Shown here: one piece after another, positions 25,216 to 34,340 of the stretch
How the letters are laid out: each line of letters opens with the position of its first letter
Position numbering within the stretch: position 1 is the first letter of the stretch
Assembly (NCBI GenBank): GCA_021792365.1
Contig: JAJYUT010000005.1
Span: forward strand, 310,001 to 374,000
Source of the DNA: Pseudomonadota bacterium
GTDB lineage: Bacteria > Pseudomonadota > Alphaproteobacteria > Dongiales > Dongiaceae
Reading direction: 5' to 3'
Length of the DNA: 64,000 nucleotides
The notes under the pieces: model-generated
The model's database searches: none
Seen by the model: the letters and a program-made list of their open reading frames with translations, nothing else
Told to the model about the DNA's origin: nothing
Position numbers and translations under genes: made by a program

Positions 25216-25667
25216 TGCATCTGCGCCCCGCCGCGCCGTCCGAGGCCGAGGTCTTGACCGATCTCTGCCTGCGCTCGAAGGCGGTGTGGGGCTATGACGC
25301 AAGCTTCATGGCGGCCTGCCGCGCCGAGTTGACGCTGACTGCGCAAGATTTCGCGCATTCGGGGATCGAGGTGGCGATCGAGGACGGCCGGATCGTCGGC
25401 ATGGCGCAACTCGCCGTGGCTGGCGCGACGGCGGAGATCGAGAAGCTGTTCGTCGAGCCGGCGCTGCTGCGCGCGGGGGCAGGGCGCAGGCTGTTCGCCT
25501 GGTGCGTCGATGCCGCGCGACGAGCGGGCGCAGCGGAGCTCATCGTCGTCGCCGATCCGGGCGCTGCCGACTTCTATCGCCGCATGGGGATGACGGACAA
25601 CGGCACCGCACCGTCAGGTTCCATCCCCGGCCGCGTGCTGCCGAAGCTGCGGATGGGGCTGAGTTAG
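25215..25667 (+). CDS. GNAT family N-acetyltransferase
   Basis: A 150-residue GNAT protein whose ATG overlaps the stop of the D-aminopeptidase gene. Motif A is seen in IEKLFVEPALLRAGAGRRLFAWCVDAAR (acetyl-CoA pyrophosphate loop RAGAGRRL) and the C-terminal part reads FYRRMGMTDNG followed by SGSIPGRVLP. Such enzymes acetylate small amines or amino acids. Coupling to the M55 peptidase suggests that the acceptor is a released (D-)amino acid, but this is inference. Confidence 0.8.
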   Translation: MHLRPAAPSEAEVLTDLCLRSKAVWGYDASFMAACRAELTLTAQDFAHSGIEVAIEDGRIVGMAQLAVAGATAEIEKLFVEPALLRAGAGRRLFAWCVDAARRAGAAELIVVADPGAADFYRRMGMTDNGTAPSGSIPGRVLPKLRMGLS

Positions 25668-25683
25668 GATCGGCCTAGGGGCA

Positions 25684-27444
25684 TTACTGAGTCGCAACCA
25701 GATGGCCGCCGCCGAGATCGCGGTAGTTCAGGTATTGGGGCACGTAGTTCGCCGGGCGGAAAGGGCTCGGCACTTCGCCCTCGAGGCGGCGGCGCGCGAG
25801 GCCGCGGCGCGCGGGGTCGGGGATCGGCACGGCCGCCAGCAGCTTCTGCGTGTAGGGATGCTGCGGGTTGCCGAGCACCTCCTTGGTCGGGCCGGTCTCG
25901 ACGATCTGGCCGAGATACATGACAGCGACGCGGTGGCTGATCTGCTCCACCACCGCCATGTCGTGGGAGATGAAGAGGTAGGAGAGCCCGAGTTCCGCGC
26001 GCAGCTTCTTCAGCAGCGCGAGGATCTGCGCCTGGATCGAAACGTCGAGCGCCGAGACGCATTCATCGGCGATGATGATCCTGGGATTGAGGCCGAGCGC
26101 GCGGGCGATGCAGATGCGCTGGCGCTGGCCGCCGGAGAATTCGTGCGGAAAGCGCGTCATGTGGTCGGGCTTGAGCCCGACACGCTCGAACAGATCCGCG
26201 ACGCGATCGGCCAGTTCCTTGCCGTTCGCGAGGCCGTGGATCACCAGGGGCTCGCCGACCAGGTCGCCGACGCTCATGCGCGGGTCGAGCGAGGCGTGCG
26301 GGTCCTGAAAGATCATCTGCACGTCGCGGCGCAGGGCGCGCAGGGCCTCGCCCGTCAGGCCGGCGGTCTCCTTGCCCGCCACCTTCACCGAGCCGGCGAA
26401 GGGCGAGAGATGCATGATGGCGCGCGCCGTGGTGGACTTGCCGCAGCCGCTCTCGCCGACGAGCGCCAAAGTCTCGCCGGGCGCGAGGTCGAAGGATATC
26501 TTCTCGACCGCATGGACGCGCTGTTTCGTGCGGTGGAAGAAGCCGCCCTTCACGTCGAACCGCACGATGAGATCGCGGACGCTGAGGATCGGCTCCGGTC
26601 TCGGCGTCTCGCCGGGCGCGTTCTTCCCGTTGGCGAATTTCGGCACGGCGGCGAGCAGGGCCCGGGTGTAATCGGCCTGCGGCGCGGTGAACAGCGACTT
26701 GACCGCCCCTTGCTCCACGACCTTGCCGTGGCGCATGACGATGACGCGGTCGGCCATCTCCGCCACCACGCCCATGTCATGGGTGATGAGGATGATAGCC
26801 ATCCCGGTCTGCTTCTGCAGATCGCTCATCAGCTCCAGGATCTGAGCCTGGATCGTCACGTCGAGGGCAGTCGTCGGCTCGTCGGCGATCAGGACCTTGG
26901 GGTCGCAGGACATTGCCATCGCGATCATCACGCGCTGGCGCATGCCCCCGGAAAGCTCGTGCGGGAACTGCTTCATGCGCCGGCGCGCCTCGGGGATGCG
27001 CACGGAGTCGAGGACGGCGATCGCGCGCGTCTCGGCCTCGCGCTCGCCGAGGCCCTTGTGCCGGCGCAGGCCCTCGGTCATCTGCGTGCCGATGGAGAGC
27101 ACGGGGTTCAGGCTTGTCATCGGCTCCTGGAAGATCATGGCGATGTCGTCGCCGCGGATCTCCTGCATTTCGCGTTCGCCGAGCTTGAACAGATCGCGGC
27201 CCAGGAACATCGCCGAGCCCGCCGTCACGCGCCCGCCGGGCTTGGGCAGCAGCCCCATCAGCGAGAGCGCCGTGACGGACTTGCCCGAGCCCGACTCACC
27301 CGCAATGCAGAGCGTCTCGCCGGCTCCGAGGATGAAGCTGAGCCCGTCGACGATCGTGGCCGGCCCCGTCGGAGTCGCAAAGGCGACGCGCAGGCCATCG
27401 AGCTTGAGGAGGGGGGTGGGGTGTGCAGATGCCGAGACTGCCAC
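25684..27444 (-). CDS. Dipeptide/oligopeptide-type ABC transporter, fused double ATPase (DppD-DppF)
   Basis: A 586-residue protein with two complete ATPase halves. Half 1: Walker A GESGSGKSVTALS, signature LSGGMRQR, Walker B VLIADEPTTALD. Half 2: GESGCGKSTTARA, FSGGQRQR, IIIADECVSALD. Each half ends in the peptide-transporter C-terminal region that includes HPYTQKLLAAVP. It powers the two permeases encoded upstream on the same strand. A cruciform repeat separates it from the acetamidase gene, so it could also have its own promoter. Confidence 0.92.
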   Translation of the reverse strand: MAVSASAHPTPLLKLDGLRVAFATPTGPATIVDGLSFILGAGETLCIAGESGSGKSVTALSLMGLLPKPGGRVTAGSAMFLGRDLFKLGEREMQEIRGDDIAMIFQEPMTSLNPVLSIGTQMTEGLRRHKGLGEREAETRAIAVLDSVRIPEARRRMKQFPHELSGGMRQRVMIAMAMSCDPKVLIADEPTTALDVTIQAQILELMSDLQKQTGMAIILITHDMGVVAEMADRVIVMRHGKVVEQGAVKSLFTAPQADYTRALLAAVPKFANGKNAPGETPRPEPILSVRDLIVRFDVKGGFFHRTKQRVHAVEKISFDLAPGETLALVGESGCGKSTTARAIMHLSPFAGSVKVAGKETAGLTGEALRALRRDVQMIFQDPHASLDPRMSVGDLVGEPLVIHGLANGKELADRVADLFERVGLKPDHMTRFPHEFSGGQRQRICIARALGLNPRIIIADECVSALDVSIQAQILALLKKLRAELGLSYLFISHDMAVVEQISHRVAVMYLGQIVETGPTKEVLGNPQHPYTQKLLAAVPIPDPARRGLARRRLEGEVPSPFRPANYVPQYLNYRDLGGGHLVATQ

Positions 27445-27475
27445 TGCCTAGTCCGCTCGTTCCGCCACTCCACAT

Positions 27476-27557
27476 GTCATCCCGGCCTTGAGCCGGGATC
27501 CATCCGTGAGCCGCTCCAGCGACTGCCCGATGGACCCCGGCTCAAGGCCGGGGTGAC
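27476..27557. repeat. GTCAT-bounded cruciform repeat element, copy 2
   Basis: An 82-base inverted repeat opens with GTCATCCCGGCCTTGAGCC and closes with GGCTCAAGGCCGGGGTGAC. The arms pair as a hairpin, and smaller pairing (CCCGGC..GCCGGG) lies inside an arm. It fills most of the gap between the ATPase and acetamidase genes. Confidence 0.75.
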
Positions 27558-27575
27558 AAAGGAGTGTACGATGTC

Positions 27576-28532
27576 TCAATCCAGCACCACCCGCGGGAAG
27601 TAGACGCTGACCACCCAGTTGGGCATGTCGACGATCTCGCTGATCCGCAAGTCGGCGCAGACCGAGCAGAGCATGTAGGCGTCCACCGCCGACATGTTGT
27701 GACGCTTGGTGAGCAGGTCGATCATGCCGCTGACCGCGTCGCGCGCGCCGGTGAAGAGGTCGGGGCCGATGCCGGTGGTCACGTCATAGCCCTTCTCGTC
27801 GAGGTGGCGCGAGACCGGCCCTGGCGTGCGGAAGCGCGGCATGTTGAGGTTCGCGCCCTTCACGATGTCGAGCTTCAGCGTCACCTTGTGCTGAGTCTCG
27901 ATCGCCGTGCCGCATACTTCGCCATCGCCTTGCGCGGCGTGCGGATCGCCGATGGAAAAGAGCGCGCCCTTCACCTCGACCGGCAGGAACAGTTCCGTGC
28001 CGATGGAAAGGTCGCGGATATCCATGTTGCCGCCGACCCGGCGCGGCGGCACCACGGAATGCAGGCCCGCTTCGGCCGGTGCGACGCCGATCGTGCCACA
28101 GAACGGCTTGAGCGGAACGGCGGCCATGCCGCCGAACATGGCAGGCTGGCCGAGGCTGGAATCGTATTTCCAGATATGCAGCGCTGGCTCCTTGAACTGG
28201 TCCGCCAGCAGGCCGAAGCCCGGGATGTTCGCGGTCCAGCCCCAGCCGTTGTTCTGGAAGCCGAGAAACGTGATGCGCAAAGCGTCGCCCGGCTCGGCGC
28301 CCTCCACCTCGATCGGGCCGAGCGTCGGATTGATGCGCCCGAAATCCAGCCGCGCGAGATCTGCCGCTTTCCAGTCCGGCGTGATCTGGCCGCAGGACGG
28401 ATCGAGGCAATCGAACTCCAGCACGTCGCCAGGGGCCGCCTTGGCGACCGGCGGGAACGCGTTGTTCCAGCCGATATGGTGCTGGTGGCTGTGGATGGTG
28501 TTGACCGGCCCGTGCGGATGATTGTGGCGCAT
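27576..28532 (-). CDS. Acetamidase/formamidase family protein
   Basis: A 318-residue FmdA/AmdA-type amidohydrolase. It shows the family phrases PGDVLEFDCLDPSCGQ, GPIEVEGAEPGDALRITFL, NNGWGWTANIPGFGLLAD and VKGALFSIGDPHAAQGDGEVCGTAIE. These enzymes release ammonia from formamide, acetamide or related short amides. It is placed inside the transporter operon, between the binding-protein and ATPase genes, suggesting that the imported compound is an amide. A terminator-like hairpin precedes it. Confidence 0.9.
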   Translation of the reverse strand: MRHNHPHGPVNTIHSHQHHIGWNNAFPPVAKAAPGDVLEFDCLDPSCGQITPDWKAADLARLDFGRINPTLGPIEVEGAEPGDALRITFLGFQNNGWGWTANIPGFGLLADQFKEPALHIWKYDSSLGQPAMFGGMAAVPLKPFCGTIGVAPAEAGLHSVVPPRRVGGNMDIRDLSIGTELFLPVEVKGALFSIGDPHAAQGDGEVCGTAIETQHKVTLKLDIVKGANLNMPRFRTPGPVSRHLDEKGYDVTTGIGPDLFTGARDAVSGMIDLLTKRHNMSAVDAYMLCSVCADLRISEIVDMPNWVVSVYFPRVVLD

Positions 28533-28550
28533 CGCGTTACCTCATGCTGG

Positions 28551-28588
28551 AAACAAAGCGGCGGATGCCGGAGGCCGGCACCCGCCGC
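28551..28588 (-). terminator. Intra-operon terminator or attenuating hairpin after the binding-protein gene
   Basis: A 14-base stem with one G-T wobble (28558-28571 with 28575-28588) and a 3-base loop is followed on the minus strand by TTTGTTT. It lies between the stop of the binding-protein gene (28595) and the acetamidase start (28532), and should lower expression of the downstream acetamidase and ATPase genes relative to the binding protein. Confidence 0.75.
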
Positions 28589-28594
28589 GACGCG

Positions 28595-30211
28595 TCACTG
28601 CGCGTCGGTTGCGTAGACCTCGTCGTAGTTGACCGGGATATGGATCGGATCGGCGAACACGCCTTCCGGTCCTTCGATCCGGGCAGAATGGATGACATAG
28701 GCCTTCTCGTTGAAGATCGGCGCCCAGGGGGCGTCCGCCATAAGGTCGGTGAAGATCTTGCCCCAGGCCGCCGCGCGCTTATCCGCATCGGCCGGATTGG
28801 TCATGGCGTTCGCCTCCTCGGCGCGCTTGTCGAGCGCCTCGTTGCAGTACCACGCCCAGTTCCAGCCGCCCTCGACCGCGCCGCCGCAGCCCAGGATCAC
28901 GGTGTAGAAGTTGCTGGGATCCGGGAAGTCGGCGATCCAGGCCATGCCGCCGGACCAGATCATCGGCGCGCCGTCCTTGCGGCCACCGGCCGCGATCACG
29001 TTGCCCTGGTCCAGGTTCTGGAGGTTGGCCTTGATGCCGATGGCGGCGAGGTCCTGCTGGATCGCCTGGGCGATGCGCGGCTGCGGGTCGGTGTTGGCGA
29101 CATAGAGCTCGGTCTCGAATCCGCCCTCGAGGCCGGCTTCCTTCAGCTTCGCCTTCGCGCCCTCGACGTCGTAGGGATAGCCCTTGAAGCTGGCGTCATA
29201 GCCCGGCATCGCGGGCGGCAAGGGCTGGTTCGCGGGGACCGCGCGGTTGTTGATGATCTGCGCAATGCGGTCCTTGTTGATCGCCATGTTGACAGCCTGG
29301 CGCACGGCGACATTGTCGAACGGCTTGATGTTGACGTTCATGGTCAGGTAGCCGGTCTGCAGCTGGTCGGCGACGATGACCTGCTCCTTCCAGGTCGGAT
29401 CGTTCATCACCTCCACGAATTTCGCGGGCGGAATGCCGTCGCCCGGGATGTCGATCTCGCCCCTCTGCAGGCGCAGGAGGTTCACGACAGGCTCCTGGCC
29501 GATCTGGAAGGTGATCTTGTCCAGCTTGGGCAGGCCCTCCTTGAAGTAGTCCGCATGGCGCTCCAGCACGATCGACTGGCCGCTGGTCCATTCCGTGACC
29601 TTGAAGGCGCCGGTCCCGACCGGCTTGTGGCCGAAATCGGGGCCCAAGGCTTCCACCTCCTCCTTCGGCACGACGAAGGCGAAGTTGAGCGCCATCAGAT
29701 GCAGCAGGGTGGAATCGGGCCGGCTCAGCTCGATCTTGACAGTGTGGTCATCGACCACCTGCACGCCGGAAAGCTCCGTCGCCTTGCCGGCCTGGAAATC
29801 GTCAAAGCCCTTGAGCGCGCCGTAGTAGCCGGCGCCCGGCGATTGCGTCGCCGGATTGCAGGTGCGCTCGAGCGAATACTTCACGTCCGCCGCTTTCATC
29901 TCGCGGCCGTTGTGAAACGTCACCCCCTGGCGCAGCTTGAAGGTATATGTGAGGCCGTCGGCGGAAACCTCGTAGCTTTCGGCGAGGTCGGGCACCAGCT
30001 CGGTCGTGCCGGGCTTGTAGTCCATCAGGCCGTCGAACACGCTCTTGATCACCGACCAGTTCTTCCAGTCGTAGCCGATGGCGGGATCCAGCGTGATGAG
30101 GTCATCCTTGAAGGTCACGGTCATCTCTCCGCCTTGCTTCACTTCGGCGAAGGCGGGTGTGGCTGCGATCATCATCGCGGCGAGCGAGACGGATGCGAGC
30201 AGGCGTTTCAT
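28595..30211 (-). CDS. Peptide-type ABC transporter, periplasmic binding protein (SBP_bac_5)
   Basis: A 538-residue family 5 solute-binding protein. A signal peptide (MKRLLASVSLAAMMIAATPAF, cut near AFA-EV) is followed by GGEMTVTFKDDLITLDPAIGYD and a standard start EVSADGLTYTFKLRQGVTFHNG. Family 5 proteins bind di- and oligopeptides, nickel or opines. The start at 30211 is fixed by the signal peptide; the frame stays open upstream but reads through the permease genes. Neighbouring amidase genes suggest an amide- or D-residue-containing peptide ligand. Confidence 0.92.
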   Translation of the reverse strand: MKRLLASVSLAAMMIAATPAFAEVKQGGEMTVTFKDDLITLDPAIGYDWKNWSVIKSVFDGLMDYKPGTTELVPDLAESYEVSADGLTYTFKLRQGVTFHNGREMKAADVKYSLERTCNPATQSPGAGYYGALKGFDDFQAGKATELSGVQVVDDHTVKIELSRPDSTLLHLMALNFAFVVPKEEVEALGPDFGHKPVGTGAFKVTEWTSGQSIVLERHADYFKEGLPKLDKITFQIGQEPVVNLLRLQRGEIDIPGDGIPPAKFVEVMNDPTWKEQVIVADQLQTGYLTMNVNIKPFDNVAVRQAVNMAINKDRIAQIINNRAVPANQPLPPAMPGYDASFKGYPYDVEGAKAKLKEAGLEGGFETELYVANTDPQPRIAQAIQQDLAAIGIKANLQNLDQGNVIAAGGRKDGAPMIWSGGMAWIADFPDPSNFYTVILGCGGAVEGGWNWAWYCNEALDKRAEEANAMTNPADADKRAAAWGKIFTDLMADAPWAPIFNEKAYVIHSARIEGPEGVFADPIHIPVNYDEVYATDAQ

Positions 30212-30246
30212 GCGTAAGTCTCCCCATTCAGAGCGTTTGCGTTGCG

Positions 30247-31167
30247 TTATCGAAGCTTGATCCTCGGATCGATCAGGGGCGCCACCAGGTCCGCCAGCAG
30301 GTTGCCCAGGACGATCGCGCAGGCTGATAGCAAGGTTACTCCCATGATGATCGGGATGTCGATTTGCTGGATGGCCTGCCAGGTCAATTGTCCGATGCCC
30401 GGCCAGCCGAACACCGATTCCACCACCACGATGCTGCCCATGAAATAGCCGATATCGATCCCAACCATTGCGATGATTGGTAACACGGCATTGGGCAGGA
30501 TATGCACCAGGACAATCCGCCAGCGGTCGAGGCCCTTGGCGCGGGCCGTGCGGATAAAATCCTGTCGCAACACCTCGATCACGCTGGAGCGCGTCACGCG
30601 CGCATACCAGCCGCCGCCCAGCAGGCCGAGGGTGAGGGACGGCAGGACCAGGTGCTGGAACTCGCCATAGCCGCCGATCGAGAACCAGCCCAGCCAGTAG
30701 GCGAAGACATAGAGCAGGCTCAGCGCGATCACGAATTGCGGGGTTGAGATGAAGACGAGGGCGACGACCATCAGGGTCTGGTCGACCGCCGTGCCCCGGC
30801 GCAGGCCGGCGATCATGCCAAGCGTGACGCCGATCACCAGCTCGCAGAAGATGGCGCCCACCATGAGCAGCAGCGACGCGGGCAGGCGCGCGCCCAGCAG
30901 CTCCGTCACCTGAACGCGCTGGAGATAGGAGCGTCCGAGGTCGCCCTGCAGCAGCTTCCACATGTAGCTGCCGAACTGCTCCCAGATCGGCCGGTCGAGG
31001 CCGAGCTGCATGCGGACCATCTCGACCTGCTCCTTGCCGGCGGAGCGGCCGGCCACCATCCGGGCTGGATCGGCGGGCAACATATAGAGCAACAGGTAGG
31101 TAATGGCGGCGACGCCCAGCAGGATCAGGGCGGCCTGCACCAGCCGGCGGGCGAGATAGGCCGGCAT
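30247..31167 (-). CDS. Peptide-type ABC transporter, permease 1 (DppB-like)
   Basis: A 306-residue inner-membrane permease. It begins MPAYLARRLVQAALILLGVA, with the DppB-type region LPADPARMVAG and GLDRPIWEQFGSYMWKLLQGDLGRSY. The ATPase-docking EAA loop is RTARAKGLDRWRIVLVHILPNA. Its start codon overlaps the stop of the DppC-like gene by one base, showing translational coupling. It forms the channel with the DppC-like protein. Confidence 0.93.
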   Translation of the reverse strand: MPAYLARRLVQAALILLGVAAITYLLLYMLPADPARMVAGRSAGKEQVEMVRMQLGLDRPIWEQFGSYMWKLLQGDLGRSYLQRVQVTELLGARLPASLLLMVGAIFCELVIGVTLGMIAGLRRGTAVDQTLMVVALVFISTPQFVIALSLLYVFAYWLGWFSIGGYGEFQHLVLPSLTLGLLGGGWYARVTRSSVIEVLRQDFIRTARAKGLDRWRIVLVHILPNAVLPIIAMVGIDIGYFMGSIVVVESVFGWPGIGQLTWQAIQQIDIPIIMGVTLLSACAIVLGNLLADLVAPLIDPRIKLR

Positions 31168-32015
31168 CAGTGGCGCCCTCGCAGCGTGGGGTCCAGCAGG
31201 TCGCGCAGGGCATCACCGACCAGATTGACCGACAGCGCCAGCAGCGCAACGGCGAAGCCCGGGAAAAACACCAGCCAGGGCGCGGTCTGGAAATAGGACT
31301 GGCCATCAAAGACGATGTTGCCCCAGCTCGGCTCCGGCGGCCGTACGCCGACACCGAGATAGGACAGGATTGCCTCGAACAGCACCGTGGTCGAAATCCC
31401 CAGCGTGCCCCAGACGATGAGGATGGGCAGCAGATGCGGCAGGATGTGCCGGAAGAGGATGCGCGCCGTGCCCGCGCCGATGGCGCGCTCGGCGGCGATG
31501 AACTCGCGCTCCGCCAGCGAGGTGGTCTCCGCATAGACCACGCGCGCAACCGGCCCGGTGTTCACCAGGGCGATGACGTAGATGACGATCTCCAGCCGCG
31601 GGCCGACCAGGGCCGCGATGGTGATGGCGAGGATCAAGGCCGGGAACGCCATCATCAGGTCCGTCGCGCGCATCAGGATGCTGCGGACGAAGCCGCGCAG
31701 GAAGCCGGCGGTCAGGCCGATCAGCGTGCCGGCCAGCAGGGCGATGCCGTTGGCGAACAGCCCAACGATTAGCGACGTGCGCGCGCCATAGATCATGCGC
31801 GACAGCAGATCGCGGCCAAGCAGGTCCGTGCCGAGGAGGAATCGTTCATTGGGCGGCAGCGGCGCGCCCTCGAGCGTCAGGCCATCGAAGAACTGCTCCT
31901 GCGGAGAATAGGGGGCGATCAGAGGGGCCGCGATCGCCACCACCACAAAGGCGAACGCAACCACCAGGCCCACCATCGCCACCGGCCGGCGCACCAACCC
32001 GCGCCAAACGCTCAT
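31167..32015 (-). CDS. Peptide-type ABC transporter, permease 2 (DppC-like)
   Basis: A 282-residue permease, the first gene of the transporter operon. It has the DppC hallmark N-terminus (one helix then IAPYSPQEQFF) and the phrase FLLGTDLLGRDLLSRMIYGARTSL. The EAA loop reads AAERAIGAGTARILFRHILPHL. Relative gene order (permease C, permease B, binding protein) is reversed from the common A-B-C-D-F order. Confidence 0.93.
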   Translation of the reverse strand: MSVWRGLVRRPVAMVGLVVAFAFVVVAIAAPLIAPYSPQEQFFDGLTLEGAPLPPNERFLLGTDLLGRDLLSRMIYGARTSLIVGLFANGIALLAGTLIGLTAGFLRGFVRSILMRATDLMMAFPALILAITIAALVGPRLEIVIYVIALVNTGPVARVVYAETTSLAEREFIAAERAIGAGTARILFRHILPHLLPILIVWGTLGISTTVLFEAILSYLGVGVRPPEPSWGNIVFDGQSYFQTAPWLVFFPGFAVALLALSVNLVGDALRDLLDPTLRGRH

Positions 32016-32138
32016 CTTGCCCGCCCCGTTTCAGCCTGCGTTCTTGCCCCGCGCAGCGGCGCGCAGTCTGCCGCACCCGCGCGGGTGCAGGCAAGGGCGA
32101 ACCATTGCGCCCGAACGCCGCCTCTAGAGGCACGGTGC

Positions 32139-32630
32139 CTAGCTGCCGGCGCAATCACGCAGCGCGGGAATATGATCGGCGATCCCGTCGAGATTGAAGG
32201 CGGTCGATCCGAAATCCGTCGCCACGGTCAGCTTCCGGGAATCCTGGAACGTCCGCAGAAGATCCTCCAGGTTGAGGCTGACCATCGGGACCAGGAGAAG
32301 CCCGCCGGCAATCTGCTCGATGCGGTGCGTCTCGGCGCTGCCGTTGCTGAATTGCAGGGTCGCGACCGCGCTGCGGCGCGCGCCCTGGATCAATCGAGGG
32401 GCGTCGAACGCCAGGCCGACGATTCCTTGATCGGCCTCATCGGGCAGGAGATCGAGCGTGACGGAGAAGGTGCGCCCCTGATCCGTCCGCGAGAGGGAGC
32501 AGCTCTTCCCCCGATCGCCAGTCTGGCTGTCGAGCATCCATGCGTCGGCAGCGGCCGCGCCGGCGCTCGCAGCGAACGTCACGATTAAGGACGCGCACAC
32601 CAGGCGCGCGGCACGCATGATTCCGTTCAT
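32139..32630 (-). CDS. Secreted protein of unknown function at the end of the trp-moa operon
   Basis: A 163-residue protein with a signal peptide (ARLVCASLIVTFAASAGAAAADA, cut near residue 28). The mature part has two Cys residues (KSCSLSR and LRDCAGS) likely to form a disulfide, and no membrane helix. The beta-rich pattern (FSVTLDLLP, SAVATLQFSNGS, KLTVATDFGS) suggests a small periplasmic beta-sandwich, possibly related to the invasion-associated locus B family; that link is weak. It starts ten bases after the moeA stop, so it is probably the last gene of the operon. Confidence 0.65.
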   Translation of the reverse strand: MNGIMRAARLVCASLIVTFAASAGAAAADAWMLDSQTGDRGKSCSLSRTDQGRTFSVTLDLLPDEADQGIVGLAFDAPRLIQGARRSAVATLQFSNGSAETHRIEQIAGGLLLVPMVSLNLEDLLRTFQDSRKLTVATDFGSTAFNLDGIADHIPALRDCAGS

Positions 32631-32640
32631 GTCCCTCCCC

Positions 32641-33858
32641 TCAGATCGAGAGGCATCCGCCGGCGAGCGGGATGATGTCGACAGCGTCGCCGGCCTTGGC
32701 TTCCGGTGCGTGGGGCTTGCGCACGATCAAGCAATCGGCGCGGGCGATCAGCGAGAGCATCGCGCTGTCCTGCGGCGAGAACGGGGTGGCCACCCTTCGG
32801 CCCTCCGCATCTGTCACGAGCCGTGCGCGGACGTAGTCCTGGCGCGTGTCGTTGGCCGGCATGTCCTTGCCTAACAGCGCGACGTTGCGCGCAGGCTCCA
32901 CGCCGCTCAGCCCGAGCATGCGCTCGATCGCGGGTCTCAGGAACAGTAGCGCCGTTACGATGGTCGAGACCGGATTGCCCGGCAGGCCGAGCACGCGCAG
33001 CGCGCCAAGCGTGCCGAACATCAGCGGCTTGCCCGGTCGCATCGCGATTTTCCAGAAGTCGAGCTGCATGCCGCGCCTGGCGAGCGCGGTTTGCACCAAA
33101 TCGTGTTCGCCGACCGAGGCGCCGCCGGAGGTCACCAGCGCGTCGAAGCCAAGCGCCGTCTCGAGCGCGCGGTCGAGATCCTCGAGCGTGTCGCGCGCGA
33201 TGCCGAGATTGACCGGCTCGCCGCCGAAGGCGCGCACCAAGGCCGCGAGTCCGATGCCGTTGCTGCCGATGATCTGTGCCGGGCCGACCGGATCGCCGGG
33301 ATTGACCAGTTCGTCGCCGGTCGAGAGCAGGGCAATGCGCGGCCGGCGCGTGACCTTGAGCCAGGGCCGGTTCATGGCGGCGGCGAGGCTGATGTCGCGC
33401 GCGGTCAGCCGGCGGCCGGAATGCAAGGCGATGTCGCCCGTCGCGAAGTCGAGGCCGGCCTTGCGGATGTGCTGTCCCGGCGCGCGCTTGCCCTCGCGCA
33501 CCGTCACGTGACCGTCGGCTTCGTCGCAATTCTCCTGGATGACGACGGTGTCGGCGCCGGGCGGTACCTGCGCGCCGGTGAAGATGCGCGCCGCCTCGCC
33601 GGCGCCGACCGGTCCGGATGGCGGCTGGCCGGCGGCAATGCGCTGCGTGATCTTCAGACGGGCGGGCAGGGATTCCACGTCGGCGGCACGCAAAGCGTAG
33701 CCGTCCATCGCGGACACGTCGGCGGGCGGCTGCGTGAGGCGCGCTTCCAGCGGCTCGGCAAGCACGCGGCCCAGCGCCTGGTCCAAGGACACCATCTCCG
33801 CGCCCAATGGGGAGAAGGCGCGCTCAATGCGCTCGATGGCCTCATCAACGGAGATCAT
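32641..33858 (-). CDS. moeA: Molybdopterin molybdotransferase MoeA
   Basis: A 405-residue enzyme that inserts molybdate into adenylylated molybdopterin. Motifs: LGRVLAEPLEARLTQPPADVSAMDGYALRA, RIFTGAQVPPGADTVVIQE, LLSTGDELVNPGDPVGPAQI, TSGGASVGEHDL and LPGNPVSTIVTALLFLRP in order. The ATG at 33858 overlaps the moaC stop (ATGA). It would serve molybdoenzymes such as the oxidoreductase at the right edge of the window. Confidence 0.95.
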   Translation of the reverse strand: MISVDEAIERIERAFSPLGAEMVSLDQALGRVLAEPLEARLTQPPADVSAMDGYALRAADVESLPARLKITQRIAAGQPPSGPVGAGEAARIFTGAQVPPGADTVVIQENCDEADGHVTVREGKRAPGQHIRKAGLDFATGDIALHSGRRLTARDISLAAAMNRPWLKVTRRPRIALLSTGDELVNPGDPVGPAQIIGSNGIGLAALVRAFGGEPVNLGIARDTLEDLDRALETALGFDALVTSGGASVGEHDLVQTALARRGMQLDFWKIAMRPGKPLMFGTLGALRVLGLPGNPVSTIVTALLFLRPAIERMLGLSGVEPARNVALLGKDMPANDTRQDYVRARLVTDAEGRRVATPFSPQDSAMLSLIARADCLIVRKPHAPEAKAGDAVDIIPLAGGCLSI

Positions 33859-34334
33859 CACGCGCCTTCGTAGGTGCCGGACTTGCCGCCGGTCTTGTGG
33901 ACCAGGCGGATGTCGGTGATCCGCATGCCTTTGTCCACCGCCTTGCACATGTCATAGACGGTGAGGGCGGCGACGGAGACGGCGGTCAGGGCCTCCATCT
34001 CCACACCGGTCTTGCCCGTGAGCTTGCAGGTCGCGGTGATGTCGATCGCGTTGCGCGCTTCGTCGAGCGTCAGGTCCACCTGGACCGAGGTGAGGGCGAG
34101 GGGATGGCAGAGCGGGATCAGGTCAGGCGTGCGCTTGGCGCCCATGATGCCGGCGAGGCGCGCGACGCTCAGCACGTCGCCCTTCTTCACGCCGCCTTCC
34201 TTGATGAGGGCGAGAGTCGCCGGCTGCATGATGACGGAACCCCTGGCGGTCGCGATCCGTTCCGTCTCCGCCTTTTCGGAGACGTCGACCATGCGGGCCT
34301 TGCCTTCCTTGTCGAAATGCGTGAACCCGGCCAT
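33858..34334 (-). CDS. moaC: Cyclic pyranopterin monophosphate synthase MoaC
   Basis: A 158-residue enzyme of the first step of molybdenum cofactor synthesis (with MoaA). It shows the family core: [40 protein letters not shown] and [15 protein letters not shown], with a C-terminal HKTGGKSG. Length and start ([20 protein letters not shown]) are normal. It lies six bases downstream of trpC, a linkage typical of alphaproteobacteria, and is coupled to moeA. Confidence 0.96.
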   Translation of the reverse strand: MAGFTHFDKEGKARMVDVSEKAETERIATARGSVIMQPATLALIKEGGVKKGDVLSVARLAGIMGAKRTPDLIPLCHPLALTSVQVDLTLDEARNAIDITATCKLTGKTGVEMEALTAVSVAALTVYDMCKAVDKGMRITDIRLVHKTGGKSGTYEGA

Positions 34335-34340
34335 CGCGCT

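Noticed and set aside
25702-27603. A 633-codon open frame opposite the fused peptide-transporter ATPase
   Set aside because: The opposite strand has two complete Walker A/signature/Walker B sets. The plus frame is an antisense shadow without motifs.
30212-31549. Upstream extension of the peptide-binding-protein frame to nearly 1000 codons
   Set aside because: The extension runs out of frame through two well-supported permease genes; a signal peptide fixes the true start at 30211.
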